The notes: generated by a model not told the origin, from the sequence alone. A DNA stretch of 42,668 bases from Corynebacterium sp. (GCF_012837295.1 NZ_DURI01000053.1:1-42668); one strand, 5' to 3'. Positions 1 through 8,313 are shown, numbered from the stretch's first letter. A program made the numbers and translations.

Positions 1-1824
1 CTGCTGCTCGGCGCGTCGACGTTCGTGCCCGGCGCGCTGACCGGCCTGTTCCGGCATCGCCGCCTCGGCATCGGTCTGCTCATGACCATCAGCGCCATCG
101 GCGCCGTCCTCCTCGGGTACGTCGCCGAGGCCGCGGCCCTGGCGTTCCTGTACTCCATCTCGGAGGCTCTCGAGGACAAGGCGATGGACCGCGCCCGCCG
201 CGGCCTGCGTTCGCTGCTCTCCCTCATCCCCGACACGGCGACGGTGATCGACCCGGATTGCGGTTCGCGCCGCACCATCCCCGCGCGCGAGATCCGTCCC
301 GGCATGCGGTTGGCGGTGCCCGCGGGTGGGCGGGTGCCCACGGATTCTTTGCTTGACGACGCTTACGCCACCGTCGATTCCTCATCCGTGACGGGCGAGT
401 CGATCCCCGTGGAGGTCGCCGCCGGCGACGAGATCATGGCCGGCGTCATCGCGGTCGGCGCCCCGATGACGGTGACGGCGACCGCGCCCGGCGACGACAA
501 TTCCCTGACCGCCGTGGTGCGCCTGGTCGAGGACGCCCAGGCGGAGAAGGGCGACCGCGCCCGCATCGCCGACCGCATCGCCCGGCCATTGGTGCCCGGC
601 GTGCTCGTGCTGGCGGCGGTCGTGGCGATCATCGGTTCCCTGCTCGGCGATCCGGTCGAGTGGATCACCCGGGCCCTGGTGGTGCTGGTGGCCGCCTCCC
701 CGTGCGCGCTGGCCATTTCGGTGCCGGTGACCGTGATTTCGGCCATCGGCGCGGCCAGCCGCTTCGGCGTCGTGGTGAAGTCCGGTGCCGCGTTCGAGCG
801 GCTCGGCGCGATCGGCCGCGTCGCCATCGACAAGACAGGCACCCTGACCCGCAACGAACCGACGGTCACCGCCGCCATCGCGTCGAAGCCCATGCGCGAG
901 CGGGGCGTCACCGCCGATGACGTCCTGGACTGTGCGGCGGCCCTGGAACGGCATTCGACGCACCCCTTGGCCGCCGCCATCACGGCGGGAGCTCTCCGAC
1001 GGGAGGCCGGAACACCCGGGGCCGACGGCGCCACCGAACGAGTCGATGCGGCCGAACGAGCGGCCACCACCGAACCCCCGATCGCGGTCGATGTGCGGGA
1101 ACGTGCGGGCACGGGACTGACGGGCACCGTCGGGGGCACGGCCATCGCCGTCGGCAGCCCGCGCAACCTCGACCCCGGCGATCTCCGCGACGAGGTGCAC
1201 CGGCTCGAAGCCGACGGCAACACCGTGGTCGTGGTCCACCGGGACGGCGAACCCGCGGGCATCATCGCCGTGCGCGATGAACTGCGCCCCGAAGCCGCCG
1301 AGACCGTCGCCGCACTCGAGCGCGCCGGCATCGGCGTCACCATGCTCACCGGCGACAACCGCCGTGCCGCGCATGCGCTGGCAAAGCAGGTCGGCATCGG
1401 CGACGTCCGCGCCGAACTGGCCCCGCGCGACAAATCCGATGCCGTGACGGAGCTGGCCGCCGCCGGGCACGGCCGCGGCCAGGGCGTCGCCATGATCGGC
1501 GACGGCATCAACGACGCGCCCGCGCTGGCCTCGGCCGACATCGGCATCGCCATGGGCGCCACCGGCTCCGATGCCGCCGTCGAGTCCGCCGACGTTGCGT
1601 TCACCGGCCATGACCTGCGGTTGCTGCCCAAGGCTCTGGAACATGCCCGCCGCGGCCGCCGGATCATGGAGCAGAACATCGGCCTGTCCCTGCTCATCAT
1701 CGTGGGGCTGCTGCCGCTGGCACTGACCGGCGTCCTCGGCCTGGCGGCGGTGGTGTTCATCCACGAAGTCGCGGAAGTGGTGGTCATCCTCAACGGGCTC
1801 AGGGCGGCGAAGGCGAAGATCTGA
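1..1824 (+). CDS. Heavy-metal translocating P1B-type ATPase, 5' end outside window
   Basis: This is the C-terminal 607 residues of a membrane pump that exports a transition-metal ion at the cost of ATP. The frame is open from base 1, so the GTG at 25 in the ORF track is not the true start. The order of motifs is typical: actuator TGES near residue 131, membrane metal site SPC (VAASPCALAISVPV) near 233, phosphorylation site DKTGTLT near 277, the P1B hallmark HP (STHPLA) near 320, and hinge GDGINDAPAL near 500. SPC in place of CPC points to the P1B-4 group, which moves Co, Fe or Zn. The last membrane helix reads HEVAEVVVILNG, whereas P1B-4 pumps usually carry HEGGT there, so the ion specificity is uncertain. 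No N-terminal metal-binding domain can be judged because the start is missing. Family call is firm; substrate is inference. Confidence 0.93.
   Translation: MLLGASTFVPGALTGLFRHRRLGIGLLMTISAIGAVLLGYVAEAAALAFLYSISEALEDKAMDRARRGLRSLLSLIPDTATVIDPDCGSRRTIPAREIRPGMRLAVPAGGRVPTDSLLDDAYATVDSSSVTGESIPVEVAAGDEIMAGVIAVGAPMTVTATAPGDDNSLTAVVRLVEDAQAEKGDRARIADRIARPLVPGVLVLAAVVAIIGSLLGDPVEWITRALVVLVAASPCALAISVPVTVISAIGAASRFGVVVKSGAAFERLGAIGRVAIDKTGTLTRNEPTVTAAIASKPMRERGVTADDVLDCAAALERHSTHPLAAAITAGALRREAGTPGADGATERVDAAERAATTEPPIAVDVRERAGTGLTGTVGGTAIAVGSPRNLDPGDLRDEVHRLEADGNTVVVVHRDGEPAGIIAVRDELRPEAAETVAALERAGIGVTMLTGDNRRAAHALAKQVGIGDVRAELAPRDKSDAVTELAAAGHGRGQGVAMIGDGINDAPALASADIGIAMGATGSDAAVESADVAFTGHDLRLLPKALEHARRGRRIMEQNIGLSLLIIVGLLPLALTGVLGLAAVVFIHEVAEVVVILNGLRAAKAKI
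351..361 (+). repeat. Dispersed 11-bp motif GCTTNNCGACG (first of about 28 copies)
   Basis: This entry stands for the whole set. Left ends on the window, with strand: GA centre 351+, 3039-, 6845-, 17233+, 18614+, 20510-, 24819+, 37007+; TG centre 4117+, 11718-, 20876+, 27419+, 27654-, 31624+, 34640-; TA 14697+, 35318+, 42334-; GG 11600+, 24729-; TT 30885-, 31912-; GC 26092+, 17585-; and single TC 7555+, CC 33729+, CT 4698-, CA 35607-. Most lie in genes, three in gaps. Minus copies read CGTCGNNAAGC on the plus strand. Count is by eye. Confidence 0.75.
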
Positions 1825-1827
1825 CTC

Positions 1828-1849
1828 CCGGGTGCCGGGCATCACCCGG
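1828..1849 (+). terminator. Possible terminator hairpin after the metal ATPase
   Basis: CCGGGTG, an 8-nt loop and CACCCGG form a 7-bp stem beginning a few bases after the stop codon. There is no T-run, as is common in high-GC actinobacteria, so this is only a candidate. Confidence 0.4.
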
Positions 1850-1879
1850 CCCGAGGGAATACCCTTCACCGGGCCCGGG

Positions 1880-1885
1880 TTATAT
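1880..1885 (+). promoter_or_regulatory. Candidate -10 box for the ABC exporter
   Basis: TTATAT stands out in a very GC-rich 160-bp gap and lies about 100 nt before the GTG start of the ABC gene. No convincing -35 was seen. Confidence 0.35.
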
Positions 1886-1987
1886 GGGGTTGGCCGTTCG
1901 CGGCCGCGCGGCAACCCCCGCACCCGCCCCTGGGCCGGTTCCCGGATCAATGCCCCGCCTGCCTCCACCCCCGACAGGAGCCCTCCC

Positions 1988-3886
1988 GTGAATTATCTCG
2001 CCAGGATCCTCGGCACCACCAAGGTGCTGTGGCCCTTCTACGTGGGCATCGTCATCAGCTCGATCGGCACCGCGATCGCCTCGCTGGTCAGCCCGTTCTT
2101 GATCCGCGACGCCACGGACACCATCGTCGACGCCATCGGTGCCGGTGACCCGGACACGGTCGCCCGCGCGGTGACGGCGATCGTCTGGTTGGCCATCGGC
2201 CTGCTCATCGCGGACCTGGTGCAGACGGTCGTGCACAACATAGGCGGCTACCTCGGCGACGTGATGACCTCCCGCATGCGCGAGATTCTGTCCACCCGCT
2301 ACTTCGCCAAGCTCCTGTCGCTGCCGCAGCGCTACTTCGACGACCAGGTCACGGGCACCATCATCGCCCGCCTGGAACGGTCGATCACCAACGTCACGCA
2401 GTTCCTGCAGTCGTTCTCCAACAACTTCTTCCCCATGCTGCTCACCGTCTTCGCGGTGCTCGGCATCACCGGTTGGCACTACTGGCCGCTGGCGCTGCTG
2501 CTGGCGACGGTCTTCCCCACCTACATGTGGCTGACCACGCTGACGTCGAAGCGCTGGCAGAAGATCGAGGGCAAGAAGAACGAGCAGGTCGACATCGCCG
2601 GCGGCAGGTTCGCCGAGGTCGTCGGCCAGGTCAAGGTCGTCCGCTCCTTCACCGCCGAGGTCCGCGAGGTCGATGATTTCGCCGGCCATTACGACCGCAC
2701 CGTGGGCCTGACCCGCGAGCAGTCGTCGTGGTGGCACCGCATGGACGCCCTGCGCGGCGGCCTGCTCAACCTCATCTTCTTCGGCATCTACCTGCTGCTG
2801 TTCTTGCGCACGCTCCACGGAGACTTCACCATCGGCACCATGGTCATGCTCATCCAGCTGGTGAACATGGCCCGTCAGCCGGCGATGATGATGAGCTTCC
2901 TCGTCGACGCCGCGCAGCGCGCCGTCGCCGGTTCCCGCGACTACTTCGACGTCATGGCGCTCGAACCGGAGGCGTCCGCGCCGAAGGAACTCGTCGCGGC
3001 CGCCGCCACCGACGGCGGCGGAAACGCAAGCGCCGGGTCGTCGTCAAGCGAGGGCGAGGACGGCGCGGCAGCCCGCACCGCCCCGGCCCGCCTGGCCCCG
3101 CCCGCCGACGGCTCGCCCGTCATCGATCTGGACGACGTGTCCTTCGCGTACGAGGAGGGCAACCCGGTCCTCGAGGGCGTGACGTTCACGGCCGGGCGCG
3201 GCGAGAAGGTCGCGCTCGTCGGTGAATCCGGCGGCGGCAAGTCGACGCTGGTCAATCTCCTGCTCGGCTTCTACCAGCCCACCGACGGCACGCTGAAGGT
3301 GTGCGGCGCCGACGTGCGCGACGTCGACATGGACGAACTGCGCAATTCGGTCGGCGTGGTGTTCCAGGACGCGGCGCTGTTCTCCGGCACCATCCGCGAG
3401 AACATCGCCTACGGCCGGCCCGACGCCACCGACGCCCAGATCGAGGACGCCGCGCGCCGCGCCAACGCCGACGGGTTCATCCGCCGCTTCCCCGACGGCT
3501 ACGACACCACGATCGGCGAGCGCGGCCTGAAACTGTCCGGCGGGCAGAAGCAGCGCGTGGCCATCGCGCGGGCGATCCTCAAGGACGCTCCGGTGCTGCT
3601 GCTCGACGAGGCGACCTCCGCGCTGGACACCAAGGCCGAGCGCGAGGTGCAGCGCGGCCTGGAGAAGCTCATGGAGGGCCGCACGACGGTCATCATCGCC
3701 CACCGTCTGTCGACGATCTCGAACGTCGACACCATCGTCACCCTCGACCGGGGCCGCGTCGGCGAGGTCGGCTCCCCCGCCGAGCTGGCGGTGTCCGGCG
3801 GCATCTACGCCGAGCTGCTCAAGCTCACCGCGTCGGCGTCGGCGGCCGATCGCAAGCGCCTGAAGAAGTACGGCCTGGAGGTCTAG
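1988..3886 (+). CDS. ABC exporter, fused permease and ATPase
   Basis: A 632-residue half-transporter of the MsbA/MDR type that should dimerise in the membrane and export an unknown substrate. An N-terminal six-helix membrane domain (about residues 5-330) is followed by a low-complexity Gly/Ser/Ala/Glu linker (about 340-375) and the ATPase domain. Walker A is GESGGGKST near 413, the signature LSGGQKQR is near 517, Walker B VLLLDEATSALD is near 537, and the H-loop is IIAHRLS. The ORF track begins at 1832, but the GTG at 1988 has an AGGAG-type ribosome site (ACAGGAG) and begins the membrane domain directly, so that start is chosen. It is separated from the metal ATPase by a hairpin and is probably transcribed on its own. 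The linker contains an inverted copy of the dispersed GCTTGACGACG motif. Confidence 0.92.
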   Translation: MNYLARILGTTKVLWPFYVGIVISSIGTAIASLVSPFLIRDATDTIVDAIGAGDPDTVARAVTAIVWLAIGLLIADLVQTVVHNIGGYLGDVMTSRMREILSTRYFAKLLSLPQRYFDDQVTGTIIARLERSITNVTQFLQSFSNNFFPMLLTVFAVLGITGWHYWPLALLLATVFPTYMWLTTLTSKRWQKIEGKKNEQVDIAGGRFAEVVGQVKVVRSFTAEVREVDDFAGHYDRTVGLTREQSSWWHRMDALRGGLLNLIFFGIYLLLFLRTLHGDFTIGTMVMLIQLVNMARQPAMMMSFLVDAAQRAVAGSRDYFDVMALEPEASAPKELVAAAATDGGGNASAGSSSSEGEDGAAARTAPARLAPPADGSPVIDLDDVSFAYEEGNPVLEGVTFTAGRGEKVALVGESGGGKSTLVNLLLGFYQPTDGTLKVCGADVRDVDMDELRNSVGVVFQDAALFSGTIRENIAYGRPDATDAQIEDAARRANADGFIRRFPDGYDTTIGERGLKLSGGQKQRVAIARAILKDAPVLLLDEATSALDTKAEREVQRGLEKLMEGRTTVIIAHRLSTISNVDTIVTLDRGRVGEVGSPAELAVSGGIYAELLKLTASASAADRKRLKKYGLEV

Positions 3887-3917
3887 CGGGCGGCGCCGGG
3901 AAGCTGGGCGGGCCGCC

Positions 3918-4076
3918 CTACGCGGCGCGGCCGGCCCAGGACACGAGCTCGTTGCCCAGGATTTCGGGGCGGCGGGGGCCGTCGTAGGCGAAGAGCGTGA
4001 CGTAGTCGGCGAAGGTGAACGCGTCGGCGGCTGCGTCCTGATGCTGGGCGGCGGGGGCGGCCAGTGCGGCGGTCAT
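3918..4076 (-). CDS. Small hypothetical protein
   Basis: A 52-residue ORF starting MTAALAAPAAQHQDAAADAF. The ATG has GGAG ten bases upstream, and this is a better start than the longer version in the ORF track. The C-terminal half (TFADYVTLFAYDGPRRPEI) looks like real, folded or conserved sequence, with aromatic residues and no low complexity. No membrane segment or signal peptide is present. It is convergent with the ABC exporter. I do not recognise the family; it could also be a chance ORF. Confidence 0.45.
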   Translation of the reverse strand: MTAALAAPAAQHQDAAADAFTFADYVTLFAYDGPRRPEILGNELVSWAGRAA

Positions 4077-4461
4077 GGCTGGGAGTCTCCGGGAATTCGT
4101 GTGCGGGCTGTCTTTCGCTTTGCGACGAGTACGTCCGCGCGACAACCGCAGGAGCCCGGAAGGGGCGCGCTAGGGTCGCGGCGCGGACGGGTGACAGCAA
4201 CACATCGAGGGCGACGGAACCGCACGATGAGTGTTCGCGTGGACCATCGGGTGCTCCCTTCCGTCGATGTGGCGTTCCCGGGCCGGATTCCCCGGCGGGT
4301 GGCCGGGGTCGTCCCCGGCGGCTAATGAACAACTTAGTCTATTTCGGGGCCCGCACCAACCCCCTCCCCCGAAAAATTCAGCGTGAATCGAATCACGCCC
4401 CTGCGGTGGCGTAGGAGCGCGGGCGCTCCGGCGCGTCACTCCCCGCTGCCGTGCGGGAGCG
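4077..4461. other. 385-bp gap with no confident gene
   Basis: This stretch holds a TAGGGT -10-like box near 4171 on the plus strand, a possible 32-codon ORF (4227-4325) starting MSVRVDHR, the hairpin listed separately, and one GCTTTGCGACG motif at 4117. The tail (4330-4400) is AT-richer than its surroundings. I see no recognised riboswitch or RNA gene. Confidence 0.4.
4302..4319 (+). terminator. Strong short hairpin in the 4.1-4.5 kb gap
   Basis: GCCGGGG-TCGT-CCCCGGC is a perfect 7-bp stem with a tetraloop, followed by AT-richer sequence but no poly-T. It overlaps the end of the possible 32-codon ORF, so it may end a short transcript or be part of a structured RNA. Confidence 0.35.
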
Positions 4462-5409
4462 TCACGGCCGCGGCACGAGGTAGCGGCCGGCCGCCGGCAC
4501 CGCTTCGACGGTGACGGGTAGGAGGGCCATGACGTCCCCGTCGGCGTAGGCGCGGTGCCCGCCGACGCCGAGAAACTCGACGCGCGCGCTGCGGGTGCGG
4601 TGGACGGTGACTTCGTCGACCTCGACGTGCTCGCCGGTGAAGACCTTGGAAAACGTCAGCGCCGCTTTAGTCCGCGACGCGCGGCCGACCACCGTGACGT
4701 CGAGAAGCCCATCCGAGTGGTCCGCGGTCGGGCAGATCTTCATCCCGCCGCCGTAACTGCGGGTGTTGCCGAACGCGGCCAACGTCACCGGATCGTCGAG
4801 CACCGTGCCATCGTCGAGGGTGATGCGGAACGGCAGCGAGTGGAAGTTGAGGAACTCCGCGACGATGGCCAGGTTGTACCGCATCCGCCCGTGGGGCCAG
4901 GTCATCGAATTCACCCGGTCCGAAACCAGGGAGTCGAACCCCGAGCACATGACGGTGCCGAACCAGCGCGACGTCCCGTCGTCGGCCGTGATCCGCCCGA
5001 GGTCGGTGGTGATGGCGAAACCGTCGGCGACCACGTCGGCCGCCGCTTCCGGCGAACTGGGCAGGTGGTACTCGCGGGCGTGGTCGTTGCCCGTGCCGGC
5101 CGGGATGATCCCCAGCGGGAGACCGGTGCCCGCCTGCACCTGCAGCGCGAGGTTGATCATGCCGTCGCCGCCGACCACCACGAGGGCGTCGACGCGCTCA
5201 TCGGCGGCAACTTCGGCCAACAGATCGCGGGAAGCCGCCTCATCGCGGCCCTGCACCGCCACGACCGACACGCCCCGTTCCGTGAGGCGCGCCATCGCCC
5301 GCTCGGCGGCGTGCGAGGCGCAGCCGTGACCCGCACGCGGGTTCGTCACCAGCGCAACGGCGCCGACGTCGACCCAGCCCATGGGGTACTTCTCGCGATC
5401 GAAACTCAC
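4462..5409 (-). CDS. Diacylglycerol kinase family lipid kinase
   Basis: A 315-residue lipid kinase of the DagK/YegS/LCB5 family that would phosphorylate a lipid alcohol such as diacylglycerol, using ATP, at the membrane face. Near the N-terminus VALVTNPRAGHG is the usual first strand-loop. The nucleotide motif is GGDGMINLALQ (normally GGDGT) and the second is GIIPAGTGNDHARE. The C-terminal half carries the beta-sandwich seen in the family (SYGGGMKICPTADHSDGLLDV). The GTG start overlaps the TGA stop of the upstream flavoprotein gene as GTGA, so the two are translationally coupled; the ORF track's longer frame runs into that gene. The pair matches the order of Rv2251-Rv2252 in M. tuberculosis as I recall it. 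Substrate is inference. Confidence 0.88.
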   Translation of the reverse strand: MSFDREKYPMGWVDVGAVALVTNPRAGHGCASHAAERAMARLTERGVSVVAVQGRDEAASRDLLAEVAADERVDALVVVGGDGMINLALQVQAGTGLPLGIIPAGTGNDHAREYHLPSSPEAAADVVADGFAITTDLGRITADDGTSRWFGTVMCSGFDSLVSDRVNSMTWPHGRMRYNLAIVAEFLNFHSLPFRITLDDGTVLDDPVTLAAFGNTRSYGGGMKICPTADHSDGLLDVTVVGRASRTKAALTFSKVFTGEHVEVDEVTVHRTRSARVEFLGVGGHRAYADGDVMALLPVTVEAVPAAGRYLVPRP

Positions 5410-7040
5410 GGCACCAGTGTGCCAGGATTCATGATCCCCGCGGGGTCGATCGCCGTTTTGATGCCGCGCAAGATGGCGACGCCGACGTCGCCGATCTCGT
5501 CCGCCAGGTACGGCAGGTGGTCCGAACCGACCGCGTGGTGATGGGTGATCGTCCCGCCGCCGTCGACGATCGCCCGCGACGCCGCGTCCTTCGTCGCCCG
5601 CCACTGGCCCCGCGGATCCTCCGACTGGGCGGCGACGACGGTGAAGTACAGCGATGCGCCGGTGTCGTAGACGTGGCTGATGTGACACAGCACGAACGCG
5701 GGCGCAGGCGCCAGCGCCGAGGTCACGGCCTCGGCGACCGAGGCATGCAGCGCCGGGATGTTCGACCAGGTGGTCGCGGTTTCCAGGGTTTCGCACAATG
5801 CCCCGGCGTCGATGAGCGCGTCGCGCAGGACCGGAGCGCCGAAGCGGCCGTGCTCCCATGCCCGGGCGGGCTCCTCCCCGAGGGAGCGGCCGCCGTGCGC
5901 CTCGAGGATCGCCCTGGTCCGGGCCATTCGCGCCTCGACGTCGGAATCCGCTCCGGCGTCGCCCGGCCCCTCGTACATCGTGATGCACAGGCAGCCCGGA
6001 TCGAGGTCAACCTCCCCGATGCCGTCGGTGGCTCCCGCCAGGTTGACCATGGTCTCGGATTCGTCGGAAAGCCTGATCACCGTCGGTCCCGCGCCGAGCT
6101 GCGCGACCTCGCGCAATCCCGCCGCGCCGGCCGCGAAATCCGGGAAACGGTACGCCTCGTGGCGGACGACCTCCGGGGCGCGGTGCACGCGCACCCGCAC
6201 CTTCGCGATCACCCCGAACGCCCCCTCCGACCCCAGGAACACCTCGCGCAGGTCGGGCCCCGCGGCCGATGCGGGGGCGCGGCCGGTGTCCGCGATCCCG
6301 GTGGGCGTGACGACGGTCAGCCCGCGCACCATGTCGTCGAAACGCCCGTACCCCGCGGAATCCTGGCCGGAGGAGCGCGTCGCCGCATAGCCGCCGATGG
6401 TGGCGTAGGGGAAGGACTGGGGGAAGTGCCCCAAAGACCAGCCCTTCTCCCCCAGCAAGCGCTCGGCCTCCGGACCCGTGAGGCCGGCGCCGAGGGTGAC
6501 CTCCCCCGACACCTCGTCGAGGTCCTCGACGTCGCGGAACCGCGCCAGATCCACGGAGATCACCGCGCCGTGGCGGCCACGTTCGGGGTTGACGCCGCCG
6601 ACGACGGAGGAGCCGCCGCCGAATGGCACGACGGCGATGCCGCGCTCGGAACACAGCTCCAGCACGGCGAGGATTTCCTCCGCCGACCCCGGGGCGACGC
6701 AGACGTCGGGGGCCTCGATGACATCGCCCGAGCGCCAATCCAGCAGGTCGAGATACGACTTCCCCCGGGCCCGACCCAAACGCTGGTCACGGTCGGATGA
6801 AACAGCCCCGGCGCCCACGATGTTCTCCAGCGCCGCACGGTCGTCGTCGTCAAGCATGGGCTCGGACAACCGCACATCCGCGAGCTCCGGGCGCGACCCG
6901 GAGTCCGGATTCAGGCCGAGGAAATTCGACAGCAGGCCACGGGTGCCCCGGCCCAGCGGGCGCGCCTCTTCCGGGGTACCCCACAGGAAGGGGTGCATCG
7001 GCGGGACGGGGACGGGCTGCGGAGAGCCGGCGTCGGTCAT
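5406..7040 (-). CDS. FAD-linked oxidase, alkyl-DHAP synthase-like
   Basis: A 544-residue flavoprotein of the PCMH/VAO superfamily, resembling alkyldihydroxyacetonephosphate synthase. The FAD pyrophosphate loop is PFGGGSSVVGG near residue 135, followed by GSEGAFGVIAKVRVRV. Near 500 there is ITHHHAVGSDH, the triple-His motif of the AGPS family, and the protein ends DPAGIMNPGTLVP as such enzymes do. AGPS makes ether lipids by swapping an acyl for an alkyl chain; whether this homologue does so is unknown. It is first in a two-gene operon with a lipid kinase, which fits a role in glycerolipid metabolism. The start MTDAGSPQ (7040) lies 7 nt after a TAAGCT box, suggesting a leaderless mRNA; the upstream in-frame ATG is not preferred. 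Confidence 0.87.
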   Translation of the reverse strand: MTDAGSPQPVPVPPMHPFLWGTPEEARPLGRGTRGLLSNFLGLNPDSGSRPELADVRLSEPMLDDDDRAALENIVGAGAVSSDRDQRLGRARGKSYLDLLDWRSGDVIEAPDVCVAPGSAEEILAVLELCSERGIAVVPFGGGSSVVGGVNPERGRHGAVISVDLARFRDVEDLDEVSGEVTLGAGLTGPEAERLLGEKGWSLGHFPQSFPYATIGGYAATRSSGQDSAGYGRFDDMVRGLTVVTPTGIADTGRAPASAAGPDLREVFLGSEGAFGVIAKVRVRVHRAPEVVRHEAYRFPDFAAGAAGLREVAQLGAGPTVIRLSDESETMVNLAGATDGIGEVDLDPGCLCITMYEGPGDAGADSDVEARMARTRAILEAHGGRSLGEEPARAWEHGRFGAPVLRDALIDAGALCETLETATTWSNIPALHASVAEAVTSALAPAPAFVLCHISHVYDTGASLYFTVVAAQSEDPRGQWRATKDAASRAIVDGGGTITHHHAVGSDHLPYLADEIGDVGVAILRGIKTAIDPAGIMNPGTLVP

Positions 7041-7047
7041 GGGACAC

Positions 7048-7053
7048 AGCTTA
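7048..7053 (-). promoter_or_regulatory. -10 box of the flavoprotein/kinase operon
   Basis: TAAGCT on the minus strand ends 7 nt before the ATG at 7040. This TANNNT-7-ATG spacing recurs at many genes in the window and implies that transcription starts at the start codon. Confidence 0.5.
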
Positions 7054-7095
7054 GATTCCCGCCCGAACACGGTTGACGGAGACCCCGAAGATGCA

Positions 7096-7111
7096 TAGAC
7101 CCCTCTGTCTA
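7096..7111 (+). promoter_or_regulatory. McbR operator (TAGAC-N6-GTCTA)
   Basis: TAGACCCCTCTGTCTA is an exact match to the 16-bp palindrome TAGAC-N6-GTCTA bound by McbR, the TetR-type repressor of methionine and cysteine genes in Corynebacterium glutamicum (effector S-adenosylhomocysteine). It lies about 35-50 nt before the probable transcription start of the C-S lyase gene, overlapping the -35 position, as expected for a repressor site. The match is seen in the sequence; binding is inferred. Confidence 0.85.
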
Positions 7112-7132
7112 CTTTGCGGGCCGGCCGGGTGT

Positions 7133-7138
7133 ATGGTG
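7133..7138 (+). promoter_or_regulatory. -10 box of the aecD-like gene
   Basis: TATGGT ends 6 nt before the ATG at 7145, giving a leaderless transcript and placing the McbR operator over the -35 region. Confidence 0.5.
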
Positions 7139-7144
7139 AGCCGC

Positions 7145-8302
7145 ATGCCTGACGTGACCTTCCCCGACATCGCCACCCTGCGCGCCCGCGGCACCCTGAA
7201 GTGGACGGCCTACCCGGAGGACGTGCTGCCCCTGTGGGTCGCCGAATCCGACGCCGCCACCTGCCCCGCCGTCCTCGACGCCGTGCGCGAAGCCGTCGAC
7301 CGCGAGTACTTCGGCTACCCGCGCCGCAGCGTCGCCGATCTCGCCGACGCCACGTCCGACTGGTACGCCGACCACTACGGCTGGCGCCCGTCCCCCGACC
7401 GCATCCACCCCGTCGCCGATGTCGTGCGCGGCGTGACCCTGGCCGTTCGGTACCTGACCCGGCCCGGCTCCGCGATCGTTCTGCCGGTGCCGGCGTACAT
7501 GCCCTTCTTCGAGGTCGGGCCCGCCGCCGACCGCGACATCGTGCACGTGCCCACGCTTTCCGACGGCCCCGATCCCGCCGCGGTGGAAAAGGCCTTCGCC
7601 GGCGGCGCCGGCAGCCTGATCCTGTGCAACCCGAACAACCCGCTGGGCTTCACGTTCACCGCCGAGCGCATCGCCGAACTCGCCGACATCGCCGCGAAGT
7701 ACGGCGCGCGCATCATTTCCGACGAGATCCACGCCCCCGTGGTCCTCGACGGCCGTCACGTCCCCGCCGCCTCGGCGTCCGCAACCGCCGAGGCCGTGAC
7801 CATCACCGTCACCGCCACCTCGAAGGGCTGGAACACCGCCGGGCTGAAGTGCGCGCAGATGATCCTCAACGAGTCCGACGACGAAACGTGGCGCGGCCTG
7901 GCCCACGTGATCAAGGAGGGCGTGTCCACCCTGGGCATGGTGTCCGCCACCGCCGCCTATCGCGACGGCGGCGCCTGGCTCGAGGAGTTCAAGGACGTCC
8001 TGCGCGCCAACCTGGACGTCATCGAGCGCCGCCTGCCGGAGGTCGCCCCCGGTGCCGTGCTCGACCGGCCGCAGGCGTCCTACCTGGCGTGGATCGACTT
8101 CCGCGGCGTCGAGGGCATCGTCGACCGCGACGGCAATCCCGTGGAGCCGCAGAAGTGGCTGCTGGACAACGCGAAGGTGGCCCTCAACCCCGGCCCCGCG
8201 TTCGGCGAGGGCGGTGAGGGCCACGTCCGGCTGAACTTCGCCACCTCCCCCGAGATTCTCGGGGAGGCGCTGGACAGGATCGGCGCGGCGCTGGCGAAGT
8301 AG
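7145..8302 (+). CDS. aecD: PLP-dependent C-S lyase / cystathionine beta-lyase (MalY/PatB type)
   Basis: A 385-residue class I/II aminotransferase-fold enzyme of the MalY/PatB group. In corynebacteria the homologue AecD cleaves C-S bonds of cystathionine to homocysteine, pyruvate and ammonia, in methionine synthesis. The N-terminus shows the group's LKWTAYPEDVLPLWVAESD (usually MWVADMDF); the nucleotide-site Asn is in LCNPNNPLG, the Asp that pairs with the cofactor in SDEIHAPVV, and the PLP lysine in ATSKGWNTAG near residue 227. The start is taken at MPDVTFPD because a TATGGT -10 box lies 6 nt upstream; the ORF track start at 7073 lies before the operator. The McbR site directly ahead strongly supports a sulfur-metabolism role. 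A bidirectional terminator follows. Gene name is by function and regulation. Confidence 0.9.
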   Translation: MPDVTFPDIATLRARGTLKWTAYPEDVLPLWVAESDAATCPAVLDAVREAVDREYFGYPRRSVADLADATSDWYADHYGWRPSPDRIHPVADVVRGVTLAVRYLTRPGSAIVLPVPAYMPFFEVGPAADRDIVHVPTLSDGPDPAAVEKAFAGGAGSLILCNPNNPLGFTFTAERIAELADIAAKYGARIISDEIHAPVVLDGRHVPAASASATAEAVTITVTATSKGWNTAGLKCAQMILNESDDETWRGLAHVIKEGVSTLGMVSATAAYRDGGAWLEEFKDVLRANLDVIERRLPEVAPGAVLDRPQASYLAWIDFRGVEGIVDRDGNPVEPQKWLLDNAKVALNPGPAFGEGGEGHVRLNFATSPEILGEALDRIGAALAK

Positions 8303-8313
8303 ACCCACGACGC

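Noticed and set aside
4227-4325. 32-codon ORF MSVRVDHR...
   Set aside because: Arg/Val/Gly-rich, overlaps a hairpin at its end, no ribosome site; kept only as a note in the gap entry.
7073-7144. Upstream ATG start for the aecD-like gene
   Set aside because: It precedes the McbR operator and the -10 box, so it would not be in the transcript.
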